From Anaeramoeba flamelloides (Eukaryota > Metamonada > Anaeramoebidae), in assembly GCA_027625915.1 (NCBI GenBank), contig JANTQA010000026.1:5456001-5520000 (forward strand): a DNA stretch of 64,000 bases, written 5' to 3'. Positions 24,181 to 38,087 of this stretch are shown here, in pieces. The notes beneath the pieces are model-generated. The model was not told the origin of the DNA. It ran no database searches and saw only the letters and a program-made list of their open reading frames with translations. The position numbers and the translations under genes were made by a program. Position 1 is the stretch's first letter, and each line of letters opens with the position of its first letter.

Positions 24181-25371
24181 AAATTCAGAAGCAAACCCAA
24201 ATTTTATTATTTATTTTCCAAAAAAAAAAAAACCTAATGATATAATAACATAGTAGAAATCTATAAATTATAAGGAAAATTGAATAAATTGTGCATTTAA
24301 TGATTTGAAGAATAAATATTTTTTAATTATTGTGAATTGAAGTAAAAGAACAAAATAATATCATAAAAAAAAGATTAATAACAAAAGATTATTAAATAAT
24401 TTTGATTACTCAGATAAAATCAGAAAAAAAAATATTTACATAATTTTAAATTTTAAGATTTATAGTGATTCTAGTATTTTATTGAATAGTTCTGTGAAAT
24501 ATCATAAAGGGTCAAAAAAAAAATAAAAAAAATAAATTCTATGATTGGGAAGAAGTGTAAATTACCATTAAGCTATTATTTTCTTAAGATTTCTATCAAG
24601 TAAATTCAGTATAAAACCATAGATTCCATTGTTAATCGAATTAAAAATATACCCAAATTGTAGTAATGGCTTGTAAAAAAAATCAATAATGAATAAAAAA
24701 AAGAAATAAGAATTATACACTTTTTCAGTCAAAGTGGCCCAGTTTTATTGAAGAAATAGAATATATTATCTGAGTTTTATTCTAGTATTTTTCTCAAAAT
24801 AAATTTTCAATTTTTTGATCAAAGATTATTTTATACTGATTTAGTAATTGTTTATTTTTTTTTGATTATTGGATTTACTATTTTTTTTTTTTTTTCTTCT
24901 ATTTCTTCTTATTTTTTTTTTTTTAAATTCACAACAAAAAAAAATAAATAAATAAAACTTTAACTTTCAAATAATGTTAGGATATGTAATTTCTTACAAA
25001 ATTATTACGTTTACTATGAAAAAAATCTAATACTCAAGAATTTAAATTATCCTAAAGAAATTGAGAATATTGCACGATACATAACAATAAAAAGGTATAT
25101 AATTTTTTTAACCATGGTTTTATTTTTTTGGGGAAATTTAGAGTTTGTTTGGGGACTTCTATTATGAATCTCAAGTTCCTAATATCAAGTATATTTTTCT
25201 CTTATTTCTAAAGAATCTTTGTTTGTTGATTATAAAAAAAAAAAAACTTTTTCATTTTTGCTGGGATACTTTGAGTGAAATAGAGTTCAAATTGAAAAGG
25301 TCTGAGTACTTTAAATTGTTTTAAATTGTCTTTTACATTAATCATTTTCTTCAAAAATAAAAAATTCAAGA

Positions 25372-26862
25372 TATCAGGCTTTTGTGAAAACAGTACAAAA
25401 TTGTAAAATATTTATCAATGGTAATATTGTCTCATTTTATATTTTGTGTTTACCAGGTGTTATAAAATTATGATCGAATAATAAACTCATATATGTAAAT
25501 TTTTTTAGTGATTACAATTTTTTTTTTTTGATTTTTGAAGAAAAAGAAAATTATTGTATTCATTTTATTTCTTATGTTATCAAAAGTTTTTACCCTGATT
25601 AGTGACATTTTCATCATTATTATACAATAATAACTCTTTATTGTAATGAATATTAATGTAAAGATTCTTTTAGATTTTTTGATACAATTCTTTTGATTAA
25701 CCAAAAAAATTGTTATTTCAACATATTGAAAAATATTAGGTATTTTTTAAGAATAACAGTTATATACAATAAAATTTTAAAACCAATTTCAAAAGTTTAC
25801 TTTAAAATTGTATTTTTGTTTAAAGATGAAATTGTATTTTTCAAAATAATTTTTTTCTTGAAGATATTTGGGAATGAGTTAATTTTATCCTCAAAATCCA
25901 AGCTCATTATTTTTCTTAAAAATGATTTAAATCATTAAAACTATTCTTATGGATAAGGTTAAACAATTTGTTAAAAAATTTTTTCAAATTCAAAAATTAT
26001 TTTTGATTTTTTTTTCATATTTTGAAAACCAGAAAACAAATTATTTGAAATTTAAAGAAATAAAATAATATGCTGAATAGATCTCAATTTGATCCATTAT
26101 GAGAGGTAGTGTCTAGATTTTTTTAAATTTTACAAGAATTAGGCAAAATTAAAGATTTAACTCAATTCTTTCAATTAAAAAAAAACCTACAAAAATGGAT
26201 GACTAATTATTTATCACAGAAAGTGTAATTTTTATTTATTAATGATATTTTTTCAATCGTGTTTTTGTCCCTCCTGTGAATTATGGGGACGTGGTGTCAA
26301 GTACCTAGGTTTTTTTTTTAATTTAGTAATGTAAATGATAGTATTATTATCTTAATATCAATATTATAATTAATTTTCTTATTCTATTATTTATTTAACA
26401 AAAGTTTTTTTAATTACTCCTTTCTCTAAAAAAATGAATTAATAATAGACCTTAATTTCATGCATTAATTTTTATTAAATGTTTATCAAATTTTGAATTT
26501 ATTTAAATGCCTGTAAATATGTTATTTTATTTGGTCAACTTTGAATTAAAATATGACAAATTAAAATAATTGGCAAAATATAATAATTTTCTTTTCAAGA
26601 TCAATACTTTGTAAAATAAAAAGATGAATACATCATTTTCAAGAATCAACTTGATTGTTAATAAAAAGGGATGTTGCTTTATTTATTATTATATTAGAAA
26701 ACATGTTTAATTTTGAATTTAAAAAAATAGGATCAAATCAAGAAATTCTTTAAATGGGGCAAGCTTATTGATTTCATATACCGAAAGTAAAATTACAAAA
26801 AAAAATTTTTCCAAGATCTTAAAAAGATTTCATTTTATTTTTAAAAAATACTAGTTCCTTAA
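25372..26862 (+). repeat. Repeat C, copy 1 (degraded, with an insert)
   Basis: Collinear with the two intact C copies (ATTTTATCCTCAAAAT, TGTTAAAAAA, AGAAAACATG near matching spacing). It ends ACTAGTTCCTTAA where the intact ones end ACTACTCCCTTAA. About 430 bp near 26110-26540 is absent from the other copies. The left terminus is not recognisable. Confidence 0.6.
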
Positions 26863-28264
26863 TCTCAAAAATTTAAAATTAAATTTTCATTTCCTGAGTT
26901 TATCTTATTTGGGTGTGTAAAATGGAAACTTTTTCATAAGAAAAAATCATAAATACACAAACCAAAGAGATACTTTCCTAATTTTAAATATCCACCAGAA
27001 AATGTATTCACAAAATAAAAATCAATAATAAAGAATCAAAGTATGAAATATTAGTAAAAAGAATACTCCGAAACTCTAACTTTTTTATTGTACATTTGAA
27101 TAAATTGGAATTAAAAATTACAAAAAAATAAAATATGATTAAAATATGTATCTTTACTTATCAAATTTTATGTTAAAAAAATTAACTTTTTATACTTTGA
27201 ACAAGATCTATAAAGACCAAAATTTCTACCCTGGTTTGTGTATAGTTATTGTTTCATTTTACATTCACTCCTCAAAAAGAATTATCATTCTGAAGAAATT
27301 GGATAAAATATTACTCTTTTTCAAAATCACTAAAAAAAAAAAAATAAATTAACAGATCTATTAAGAGAAAAAAATTTTAATTAAAACAAAAGATTTTTAG
27401 GGATTTTCAAGTACAAGTTCAAATTTTCACACATTTAAAACTAGTAAAAGTAACTTTAAACAATATTAAAACAAGTTTGGGTCATTGTTTTATGTTTAAC
27501 GATTTGAGATGGAAATTATAAAATTGTAAAATCAAATTTTGGAGATCTCAAAAAAGGTAAAAATTGTGTATTTATTTGGATTGTGAGCATTTTCCCATTT
27601 TTTTGTAAAATTAATTATCAGAGGACAAATTTAACTGAGATTATGGAACTCTTTCAAGAGGGTTTTTATCAACATATTCACTGTACAGACCTGGGGAACA
27701 TACTCCTTAACTCAACATTCTTTAAAGTTAATAATAATTGTTAACACCTAAAAAGAGTAATTATAAGTATAAAATATAAATATTCCTTAAACCATTTAGA
27801 ACAATTTTGTTTCTTGCTACACAATCGTAAATACTTCAACTCTAAAATTCGAAAAGTAATTTCAAATATGAATCAAAAATCTTTTTTTGCTTTTTTATTT
27901 GTAACATGTCCATACAAGCTTTATATTATTAATTATTGGAGTGTAGTATTTATTTCTTTGAGTAAAATAGTTATTCTTGTCTCATAATTAAATGAATTGT
28001 TAGAGAGAGATAGTATAAAAGTCCAAAAAAATTTATTAAAAAATCCAAATTTTGTTTTATATTTTAACTGAAAACCTTTTGTTAAAAACTCCATAATTTA
28101 TTCAGTAAAGATACTTTAAAAAATCGTGAACACAAGTTTTTTTATTATTGGTTATTCAAGACAGTACAAAATTGTAGATTTGTCAAAAAACAATTTGAAA
28201 AAAAAATGATATACTTTCTCGCTTTTCATTTTTTTTAGTTTTTCACTTTTCTATTTCCCAACAA

Positions 28265-31200
28265 ATGTCCAATGTCAAACACTTAGAAACAAAAATGAAC
28301 AAAATCTTCAAAGGCTATGAGTCAGAATCCGAAGATCAAGAAGAAGAAGAAAAAGAAAACGATCAACCATTTGTCATTCATGACTTTTCTGTCTCAACAA
28401 AATGGGAAAATAGTATTTCAACAATTGAAAACGTCCTCCACAACTGGGGGTTAGACTCTTCAAAAATCAGTTTACGTGAATTTAAATCACCTTATCAAAA
28501 AGAACAAAATGTGAAAAGAATGGGGATCTGGTACCAATTTGTGTGGAAACTGTTAGTTATTCCAGAAAGCGGTAAAATCGAATACCCGATCAGCAAACAA
28601 ATGAAAAGAACAAGTGTTGACTTTGAAACCAATGCTTTCAACATTCGAAAATATTTTGGTCTTGATGAAGCTTTACTAATCTTTCCTGTTGATTCATATT
28701 TTTTATTCAAAACGGCGATGTCCATTATGACCTCTACTATTATTGCGCTTGATATGTGTGATTCGTAAGAACAATAAACTGATTTTTCTTTTCATTTCTC
28801 TACCGTCCAATCCCACAACTTTTTCAATGCAAATTAACTTGAGATCTTTTTTTTTTTTTTTTTTTTTTTTCTTTTCTTTAATTTCTTTTCATGAATTAAA
28901 TCAATAACAAATGAAACAAAACAAAATGCTAACAACATAACAACAATCTAAAAATATAACGTGAACGAAATGATTTCTTCTTAGCCCAATACCTGTTTTT
29001 GTTCCGATCTCGAAAGAAGATGACAAATCCCTCAAGCTATATTACGGCTATAGTAACAATAATGGAGTCAGAACCATTTTTGAAACAGAAAAATGTTCAA
29101 ATGACAACACTAGCAATTTAACGCTTAGTAACTTATTAAATAGCTTTTCAGAAAAATTGGTAGGTTCTTGTTTTTTCTTTTTGCATTATTCCTTTGAAAA
29201 TTACAAAAAACAAAAAAATCTATTTTGTGTTGAATTTCCTTTTTATTTTTTCAATTTTCTCTTTTGAACATTACCCTTTTTTTTTTTTTGTAATACACAC
29301 AAAGTCTTTGAATCAATTCCTAAACCAAATACCAATTCAAGTACACTCACAAATGATATATGAAAAAAAATTTAAAGAAATGGAAAAGAAAACACAATTC
29401 CTTGGAATTTTCCCACACAAAAACCGTATTCTTAATCAAGAAAAGAAATTAGCAAAATTTTTTTACAAATTTTCCGATCCAATCAGCAAAATTCAATTGA
29501 TAGTGAAATATGATGAATTTTCTTCTTTTGTGAAGAAAAAAATGAATTTTTCAGATAAATTTCAACCTCAAAACTCAAAATCTTGGATTGTTAAACCCAT
29601 ATTTGCTAAAGAGTAATTGTTATTTTATTTTTATTTTTATTTTTATTTTTTTCATTAGCCTTAAAATATATTTTTTTATCAATACTGTGATATCTCAAAT
29701 AAAAAAATGAAATACTTCATTTTCACATCCCAAAAATTATTCCATAACTAATTCTCAAAACATATATATAAACTCACTTTCAAAATCATTGGCTAATTAA
29801 AAATCAAATTTTGAAAATAAATATTTTTATAAATTGAGTTATCTATTATAATAAAAAAATTACTATTTTAGTATTCAGTTCTATACTTGAGAAATATTTG
29901 TTTTTCATCTTAAAATAAAAAAAAGTAAAAAAAAATTGGGACATTTATTATGAAATTTAGTTTATATATATAGATACGAATGTATCCAATTTTTAAATAA
30001 GAAAAATTTCCTATAACATAATCTGTTCATTATTGGATCCTGATTTAAAATAGTTATACTATTATTTTCCAATTAAGAAATGAAAATTTTTTCTTTAAAG
30101 CTTGCAAAATATTTTTCTAGTTTATAAGTTGAAGAAAGCCCAAAGATCTTTTCAAAATTAATTAGAAATGATATTTTTTGAGATTTAAAAAAAAGCTTCC
30201 GTATTGATTCTTAGAGATAAAATTTTAATAATGACAATTTGATTTTAACAGTATTTAAATTTGAAAAGAATACTATTAAGGGATTTGTTAGATCCATAGA
30301 TTTTAAAATAAATACCCAAACAATTATACCACTTTAATACAGTCCTGGTGTAAAATTTTGTTTAATTTTATAAAGCCCAGGATGAAAAAGGAAAAAAACA
30401 ATTAATTTTCTATTGATACTTACACAAATAGTTTTATATTTTAATGTTTCTTATTAAATTATAATTTGTTGATCTGACATTTCTTTTTGAGTGACAATTT
30501 GATTTACAATTTTCGAAAATTTTTTTTTGTTTTTTAAATTCCCAAAACTAACTGTTTTTTAATTTTTAAACAGTGTAATTTTATATCAAACTTTAACCTG
30601 AGTGTTTTTCAACGTAATAATTGTTTATTTCTTTAATTTCTATCATCGAAAATAGGCTGTGAAAATTGATTCCATTTCGTTTGATCTTTAATTCATAAAA
30701 GTTTTTTAAAATTATTCAGTTTGTTTTCTTTTTGTAAACGAAAATAAGTTGTGAAAATTGGATTATTTTTTTTTCATCTTTAGTTCATACAAGTTTTTTA
30801 AAATTATTAAGTTTTTTTTTCTTTTTGTAAACTGAAATAAGTTGTGAAAATTGGATAATTTTTAATTGATCTTTAATTCATAAAAGTTTTTTAAAATTAT
30901 TTTATTGTTTTTTTTTTAGAATCTGAAAAAATGAAAATTTCAAAAACTGAGAACAATAAAAAATGAATTTTTCAGAAAAAAAAGTCACAAAAGACATAAA
31001 AATCACAGAATTTGATTGGCTGGTTGATTGTTTTTTTTTTTAAGAGAGGTGAAATAAACTTCTTATTGTTTCTTTTCGAAAAAAAAAAAATAAAAAGTAT
31101 TTTTGTTTTTAAACGGGGGGTAAAAAGAATGGAAATTTCATTCGATTTCAAATAAAAATCACAGAAATCACAAAAGCCACAACACACCCATAATTTGTTT

Positions 31201-34200
31201 GGGAAAATAGAACAATCAACCTAATAAAAAAATTGAATTTTTTTATCATACTTTTATCTCATTAGTTTGTGCATGTGTTTAATTATGCTCACATATGGTA
31301 TAATTTACAGATTTATTTCAATTTTAGTATATATGAAATACCCTTTGTGTTATTGTTGATTGATTTATCACATAAATTCTGGTCAATAAAGGTATATCGT
31401 ATATCCGCCACATTATGATAACAGTTTTTTTATCTTGTGCTTGTGTTTTCTAGAATCAAAAACACTCAAAAAAAAAATTGGGTGAGCATTGGCTTCTGTG
31501 GTTTCTTTTCAAAAAAAAATCTAATATCAACGCATTAAAATTACCGAATCTTCCTTATTTTATTTAATAGAAACTAATTGGATTCTTTTCGAAAATATTT
31601 TGTTGAAAAAAAAGTTTTTGTGATTTCTGGGCTGTTTAAAATTTGATAATTTTCATTTTTTTCATTTTCAAATAAATACCTGAAGGCATTGTTTTTATGA
31701 AAATTAAATATACGGAAAATTATTAGAAAATTTTATATTTATCTGGACGTGAATTTATTTTAATTTCAAAATAAAGTGAGAAGGGCGATTTGTAATATAT
31801 TATTCTTATTTCTCAAAACCTCAAAAAAAAATTCTATTTCAAGAATTATTTTATTAAAATTAATAATATTTCAAGAATAAAAAAATATTTTGATATGTTG
31901 CCCAAAGGCGTAAAGATTAAATAATTTTTAACAAATTTTCTTAATTTTATATTTCAAAGTCAAAATTTTAAATTTCCTAAAACCGATAATCAATTAACAG
32001 GTTAATATTAAATTATAGATTGTATTCCAAGAGTTACTGTGATTCAAATTCAGATATTCCACCAGATCGTTTTTAAAAAATTTTTTTTAAAAAAAAAATC
32101 AATACATTCTCACAAATATTGAAATAGGAGCATTTCAATCCATTTCTTTTTTCAATTCAAATACATATTTTTGATAAATCTTTCATAATTAAAAAATCGA
32201 TTACCTAAACTTGGTTAATCTAGATAAATTCAAATTTCGCCCCTCCGAGTATTTTAAATTCAATTTGATATTAATAAGTTTTTATCAACGTTTTAAAAAA
32301 TTAATCAAAATCCTATAAGTTTAGGATCCTAATTGGTTTTTTTTTAAGCTTTATTTGTTTATTAATCAATAATTCTCGTCCATTTTTTAATATTCAAATA
32401 AAAAGTAATATTATTTTTAGTGTTGATTAGATTTAAATTAGAAAAAATAAAAAATAAAAAAAAAAAAGCAAATATTGTAGCGAAAGAAATTTACGACTTC
32501 TTACACTTTAAAAAAAAAAAAAAAAATATGTGATTTTTATTAATATAAACCAATTTTTGAATTCTTTTTTATATTATTTTATAGTGCAAATTGCTTTTTA
32601 ACACTTGCATTGGAAAGGATGATAACATGGTTATCTTTATCTTCGAAGATTGAATCTTTCCAAAAGTTATTACAATTTGAGGAAGAAAAAACAAAAAAGA
32701 AAGAAAATTTCTTTGGGGTGTTAGAAAAAATTGCTACAAAGCTTACAGAATCAACAAATAATTCCTTACAAGTTCCAATTTACAAACAAAAACAAATTAT
32801 GATTGATCTTTTTTCTAATACATCAAATAACAAAAATCAAAATCAATCAAATATCGAAAATAATTCTTTTTCCAATGAACAAAACGAAAATGAAAAAGAA
32901 ACTGTGAATGAAAATGAAAATGAAAATGAAAATGAAAATGTGAATGGAAAGGGAAATGGAAATGGAAAGGAAAATGGAAATGGAAAAGAAAAGGATAATA
33001 TGAAATTAGAATATCAATTAAAATCAAGTCCAAGGGGGAGTTTATTAAACCAGTTTGCTTTATCTTGTTGTTTTCAAAATTTAATTAAAGATGTTGCACA
33101 GCTTTGGGTAAATTTTATTCACCAAATAAAATGGTATTGGAAAAATGAAGAATATATCCCAAATATACCAATTTCACAGCACGATAATAGATGTTGTGTA
33201 ATTTACCAAAAATTACAAATGATTAATTTTTATATTTTTAAAAGAATGGAGCAGAGAAAAAGAGAAGAAGAAGTAGATGAAGAAAATGATCAAAAAATGA
33301 AAAAACGTAAAACTTCTAATAAGTATTTAAATGGTGGTAAAGAAATATTATATTATTTGAATAATTTAAAACCTGAAGAAATTATGAAACAGTAATCTTT
33401 ATTTTTAATTAATTAATATTTTTTTTTTTTTTAATTCAATTCGATCTAATAATCTTATTTATTTCCCTTTTTTTGATTTACTTTCTTTTTCTTTTTCTTT
33501 TTCTTTTTCTTTTTATTTTTCTTTTTCTGTTTCTGATTCTTTTTCTTTTTTTGTTTCTGTTTCTGTTTCTTTTTCTTTTTTTGTTTCTGTTTCTGTTTCT
33601 GTTTCTGTTTCTGTTTCTGTTTCTGTTTCTTTTTTTTCATTAAATGAAAATAAAATTTTTTAGACTTACTAGATGTGCAGTTACAAAGGCGCTTTTTGAA
33701 TTGGATAATACACCTTCCTCGGTTTTCCCAATTATCAAGGAATCCATTTCAGTCTTGACACAAATGACTATTCGATGTCATACCAAAAAAACAGGGTAAA
33801 TTTTCACAAAATATTCAGAATCGATATACTAAAACAAAAATTTTCTTGTTTCTTTATACTAATTTTTATTAAATATTAATTTTTTCTTGTTTTTTTTTTT
33901 GTAATATTTCAAAATAAACAAAATATTATTATTATTATTTATTCTATACCCCAAAGAGAATGGAAAGATAAAGTTGAAAAAGAATTATATGAAAAATTAT
34001 TATCAAATTTTAAAAATGTTGAACGAAATGTTATTAATGTGTCTTCATTATTTTTAAAATTTTATGGTAAAAAATCACTTATTGACAGATATTTCATTTC
34101 TGATGATTCAGAAATTATTATTAAAAATCAAAATGAAAGAGATTACATCCACAAATTATTCACCAATTCAAACAGGAAATCAAATTATTCAAATAAATTA

Positions 34201-34338
34201 ATTAAAAAAAAATTTATTTTGAGATCCAAAGTGCCTAGACCAATTTATAGCCAAATGCCTCTCCAACAAAAAATGTTTGCAAAAATATCAAATAAATCCG
34301 TTAGACTTGCAACTGCTTTTTCAGAAAAAAACCTTTAA
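28265..34338 (+). CDS. RAB3GAP1: Rab3 GTPase-activating protein catalytic subunit homologue
   Basis: Six exons: 28265-28764, 28985-29159, 29305-29612, 32585-33391, 33664-33795 and 33957-34338. All junctions are GT-AG and in frame; the product is 767 residues (human is about 980). Family landmarks are in order: FVIHDFSVSTKWENSIS at the N-terminus, YGYSNNNGVRTIFE, QLKSSPRGSLLNQFALS, AQLWVNFIHQIKWYWKNE, RCCVIYQKLQMIN, EILYYLNNLKPEEIMKQ, and the C-terminal FILRSKVPRPIYSQMPLQQK with LATAFSEKNL. With a RAB3GAP2 partner the family acts as GAP for Rab3 and GEF for Rab18 at membranes. Between LQMIN and EILYYL only ~40 lysine/glutamate-rich residues remain where animals have some 200, including the conserved W...W...R segment around the catalytic arginine (Arg728 in human). 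GAP activity is therefore doubtful. An NE-rich insert lies at ~371-400. Intron 3 is 2,972 nt; a possible poly(A) signal is AATAAA at 34408. Confidence 0.92.
30648..30905 (+). repeat. Three tandem copies of a ~93 bp unit in RAB3GAP1 intron 3
   Basis: Units start near 30648, 30740 and 30834. Each has a GAAAATAAGTTGTGAAAATT block, then AAAAGTTTTTTAAAATTATT and a CTTTTTGTAAAC-type end. They are diverged, so the duplication is not recent. The rest of the intron (29613-32584) is plain AT-rich DNA. Confidence 0.7.
33475..33637 (+). repeat. Pyrimidine-rich microsatellite in RAB3GAP1 intron 4
   Basis: Runs of (CTTTTT)n followed by (TGTTTC)n. On the other strand they would read as a KQ repeat, but they lie wholly within the 33392-33663 intron. 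Confidence 0.85.
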
Positions 34339-36058
34339 TCAATAGTATTGGGGAAATATTATTCAAAAGAAATGAGCCAAGAAAACAAAAAAATAAAAAA
34401 TTTCCAAAATAAATCTTAATTAATTTTTATTTAAATTTCATTTAGATTTTATTTTTTTTTGAACTAATCTTGAAGTGCAAAAATGTTTTATTTCCTCATT
34501 TTGGAATTTCTTTTTAAATTGATTTTATAAAAGGGGTAATAAAAATGGATAAATACAGGTTAACTTAATAGAAATTTCATCATTCAAATTTTTTTAAAAA
34601 ACAAATAGCCAAAAAGACAATTCCCTTATTTTTCAAATTTGGTACAAATAGAAATTTATATTTTACATGCCAATTCAGTTTTTTTAAAACTCCAAAAGGG
34701 TAATCATTTCTGAAACTTATTACATTTATTTTTTTTACAAATTTTGAAAATTAAATATTTTACTTTATTTGGGGATAAGTATTGACATTCAAAGAAAATT
34801 CCAATCACAACCAAAAAGAATTCAGAAAATGATCTATTGTAAAAATCTAATTTGGTTATCTTGATTTTAATTTTACTAAGAATAAATTTATAATAAATGT
34901 TACTTTTCGATTTTAAGAAACTGTTTTTTTTTTTTTAATAGTAAAGTTAAACTTTTGTCTCAAGAACAAATTCTTTCATCAATTCTCTATTTTAAATTAA
35001 CAAATAAAATGAATTATCTTTAATCTCAGTTAATTTTATACCAAAAAGAACTTGTTAGGGTGAAAAATACACAGGAAAGAATTATCATTTCTTCAACATA
35101 AAATAGCAAATACGAAAAATCCAGAATCATTTTTTTATCTCTTCACAAATCAACTGTCACTTCTGGTTCAAAATCCAAAAGGGGGTGCTTGAAAATTGTA
35201 TTTTAATTCTATTTTTTAAAAGAAAAAATAAAAATTGAAACTAAAAAAAAACAAAATCAAATAATTTGATTAAATTCTAAAAAATGATTAGATTTAAAAA
35301 TTGATATATATTTTGAGAAAAATACTGAATTAAACTTAAAATAAATTCTATTTTTCAATAATAATTTACCCCTTTGACTTAAAAAGAGTTTATAAATATA
35401 TTTATTTAAACAAATATTGAACAAAAAATCAAAAAATTGTACAAATGAACCCTTAAAGAAAAAAATCTTCTAATTTTTGTTATTATAAACTCTTTCTCAA
35501 ATAAAAGGGTACAAAAAATTTCAAGTAATATTCATAATTGAATCAAATTAATTGTAAAATCATTCTAAAATATAAGAAACACTTTAAAACATAAAATAAA
35601 CTAAAACGAATATTTGAAACTCATTAGAACAAAATAATAAAAAATCAAATTTAATAGTTTAAAAAATGATGTGTACTTTTATTTGAAATAAGAAATCTGC
35701 TTTTGTAAATTGTAAGGAAAAAATATTCAATCAATAATAAATCCATTGAACAAGAGTAAATTTGGGAAAAGTTGTCTATATTTTATTGATAACTCTTTAC
35801 AAATCAAAATTTTGTTCTTTAAAGTCGTATTATCAAGATATAGCAGCAATTTATCTGGGTATTTTGTTGGAATTGTATTTTCTTAATTTTTCTTTTTTTC
35901 TTTGTTACATACATCAATCCAATAATGGTCTTTCGTAATCCCTATATCTAGCTCATTTTAAATCAAAATTAAACTGTTTCCATTTATATACTGGTAGATT
36001 ATGTCCAAATTGATTTCTTCTTTTCTTGTTTTTTCATTTTCCCAACTGTTCAATATCG

Positions 36059-36090
<32 letters not shown>

Positions 36091-38087
36091 AAAAAATGAA
36101 TAATGTAAATGAAATTCACCTATAAATAATTATCTTATCAACTATAAAATTCAATAGGATTGGTGATTTCAGAGATGTACTCTTATTTGAAAAAGATTGT
36201 ATATTGCTCACGTCTTTAATATTAAAAATAAACTTTCCACGTTAAAAAAAAAAAAAATTAATGATCTTCGTTAAACACGTTTTTGTTAGGTTTGAATGAC
36301 AAATCAATTATGTAAAATTTCCATATTTATTATTATTTATTCGAAATTTTATTATTGAAACTGAGGTATTTATTAATTTGGAGAAAAAAAAATTAAAATT
36401 GAAATTCAAAATTTGTCTTTAAATTTAAACTAAAAATATATCAAAAAAAATTTTATGATTAATGAAAAAATTTTGAAAACAATTTTGAGAATTTTTTCAC
36501 AAAAAAAAAAATATATATCATCAGATAATTAAAAAAAAGGTCTTGGAAAAACCAAACATTGATTACTAAAACTTCTATACCTTTTTAAGAGATATCTTAT
36601 CCAGTATGTATGTTAGGTGATGAGTTTTAAAGTTTTTTGATGTGTAATTTTTTTGTAAATAAAATTTACTGGTTTTATAAGACTCGACTTTTTTTTTAAT
36701 ATTATGTATGTTGAATTTCTTTTTGTTCTTAAATGGGAGATTTTTGATTTATTTATTAGTGGTAGTAATACTTGATTTTAATGTTTAAAAAATCCATTTT
36801 AAGAAAAATTCATAAAAATATATTTTTTTCATCTTCTGTTAAATCATATTTTAATGAAAATTTTTTCTTTCGGCAGCCAATTAAATATCATTTCTTTATT
36901 ATCCATCATCATAAGAAAAAAATTTGTTGAAATTTATTTATTATTTTGCAACTGATTGCTGTTACTTTTATCAGAATTACTTTTTAATAGCTGTTAAAAG
37001 TTGAAATATTTAAGAGTCAAATGAAATATCATTTCCAGAATTGGACAAAGTATAGTTAATAATTATCTTTTTTTCAAGATCATTATTTGGCAATTAAAAA
37101 AAAAAAAAAACTAGTTCTAGTTTTCATATATAATTTAACTTAATACAATGATTCATTTTTTCACTTTTGACTAATTCAAAATTTTAAATTTTGAGGTAAA
37201 ATATCTATAATTTATTTTTTTCAAAAAGAAATTATCAATTTTTTACTTTTTTTAGCATTTTGAAAAGGTTGGGTAGATATAATAAAAGTATAAAAACATC
37301 AATTTGAATAATTTTATAATTTCGTGAATAAAGTAATTATATTTTTATCTTTTTTTAGTGAAATTAAATATTTTGTTTTCACACATACCGTTGACCAAAT
37401 AATGCTTACACAACAGTTTAGTCTATGTACCAAAATAAACCAGTGTTTTTTTTTGTTCTAGAAGACATAAACATTAACCTATCAATAATCCTGACAATAA
37501 ACCCTAAAAAGATAGTATTGATTTCTAAAAGTTCTATTTTAAAATAAGAAATTCTAAAAATAAAGGTGCAAATTTGAAAATTTATCTCAAAAAATAGAGA
37601 GAATTTTTATCAAATTTTTCACAATAAAAAAAACAAAAAATTCTTAAAAGAGAAAATATGAAAAAATTAGAACAAACTGCATTCCTAATTTAAAATTTAC
37701 TGTAATCAACATGGGGTTGACTTTCAAAATTGATTTAAACATTGGCATACTATTTGTTGATGAATTGGATGTTGCCTTGAAACAAGAAGAATCAAAAGTA
37801 TGTATTATATTTTGAAACACAATTATGATTTTTTTTCACGCATTATTTTGATCACTGTCGGTCTATAAACAATAGTTGTGTTTATTAAATCGGCAACAGA
37901 AATTTCCTTTACAGTCCCAATAATTTTACATAAACAAATATCTATTTTGAGAACACACTAATCAAGTCAAAGACTTTCTTTCTCCTTTATTTTTTTGTTG
38001 GAAAAAAGATAATCACCCCAAAAGTCATTATTTTTCTCCTTATTTATATTTTTTCTTTTTTTTTGTTCATTTTCGAGACTACCTAAA
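34339..38087. other. Non-coding stretch between RAB3GAP1 and the LIM gene
   Basis: Nothing recognisable apart from poly-A near 36061-36088 and general AT-rich DNA. No repeat family members were noticed and no exon is supported. Confidence 0.5.

Larger units (their letters stand above)
23192..28264. other. Non-coding stretch between the two Rab GAP genes
   Basis: Contains repeat D copy 1 (23650-24180) and a degraded repeat C copy (about 25372-26862) that is itself interrupted by a hairpin-type insert. No exon was recognised. The frames within the C copy (25468-25704 minus, 25693-25938 plus) do not match between C copies and are taken as chance. Confidence 0.5.

Noticed and set aside
25468-25938. 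Two frames of 78 and 81 codons
   Set aside because: Both lie in the degraded repeat C copy, and the intact copies do not keep either frame.
33455-33640. 61-codon KQ-repeat frame on the minus strand
   Set aside because: Microsatellite lying wholly inside RAB3GAP1 intron 4, whose flanking exons join in frame across it.
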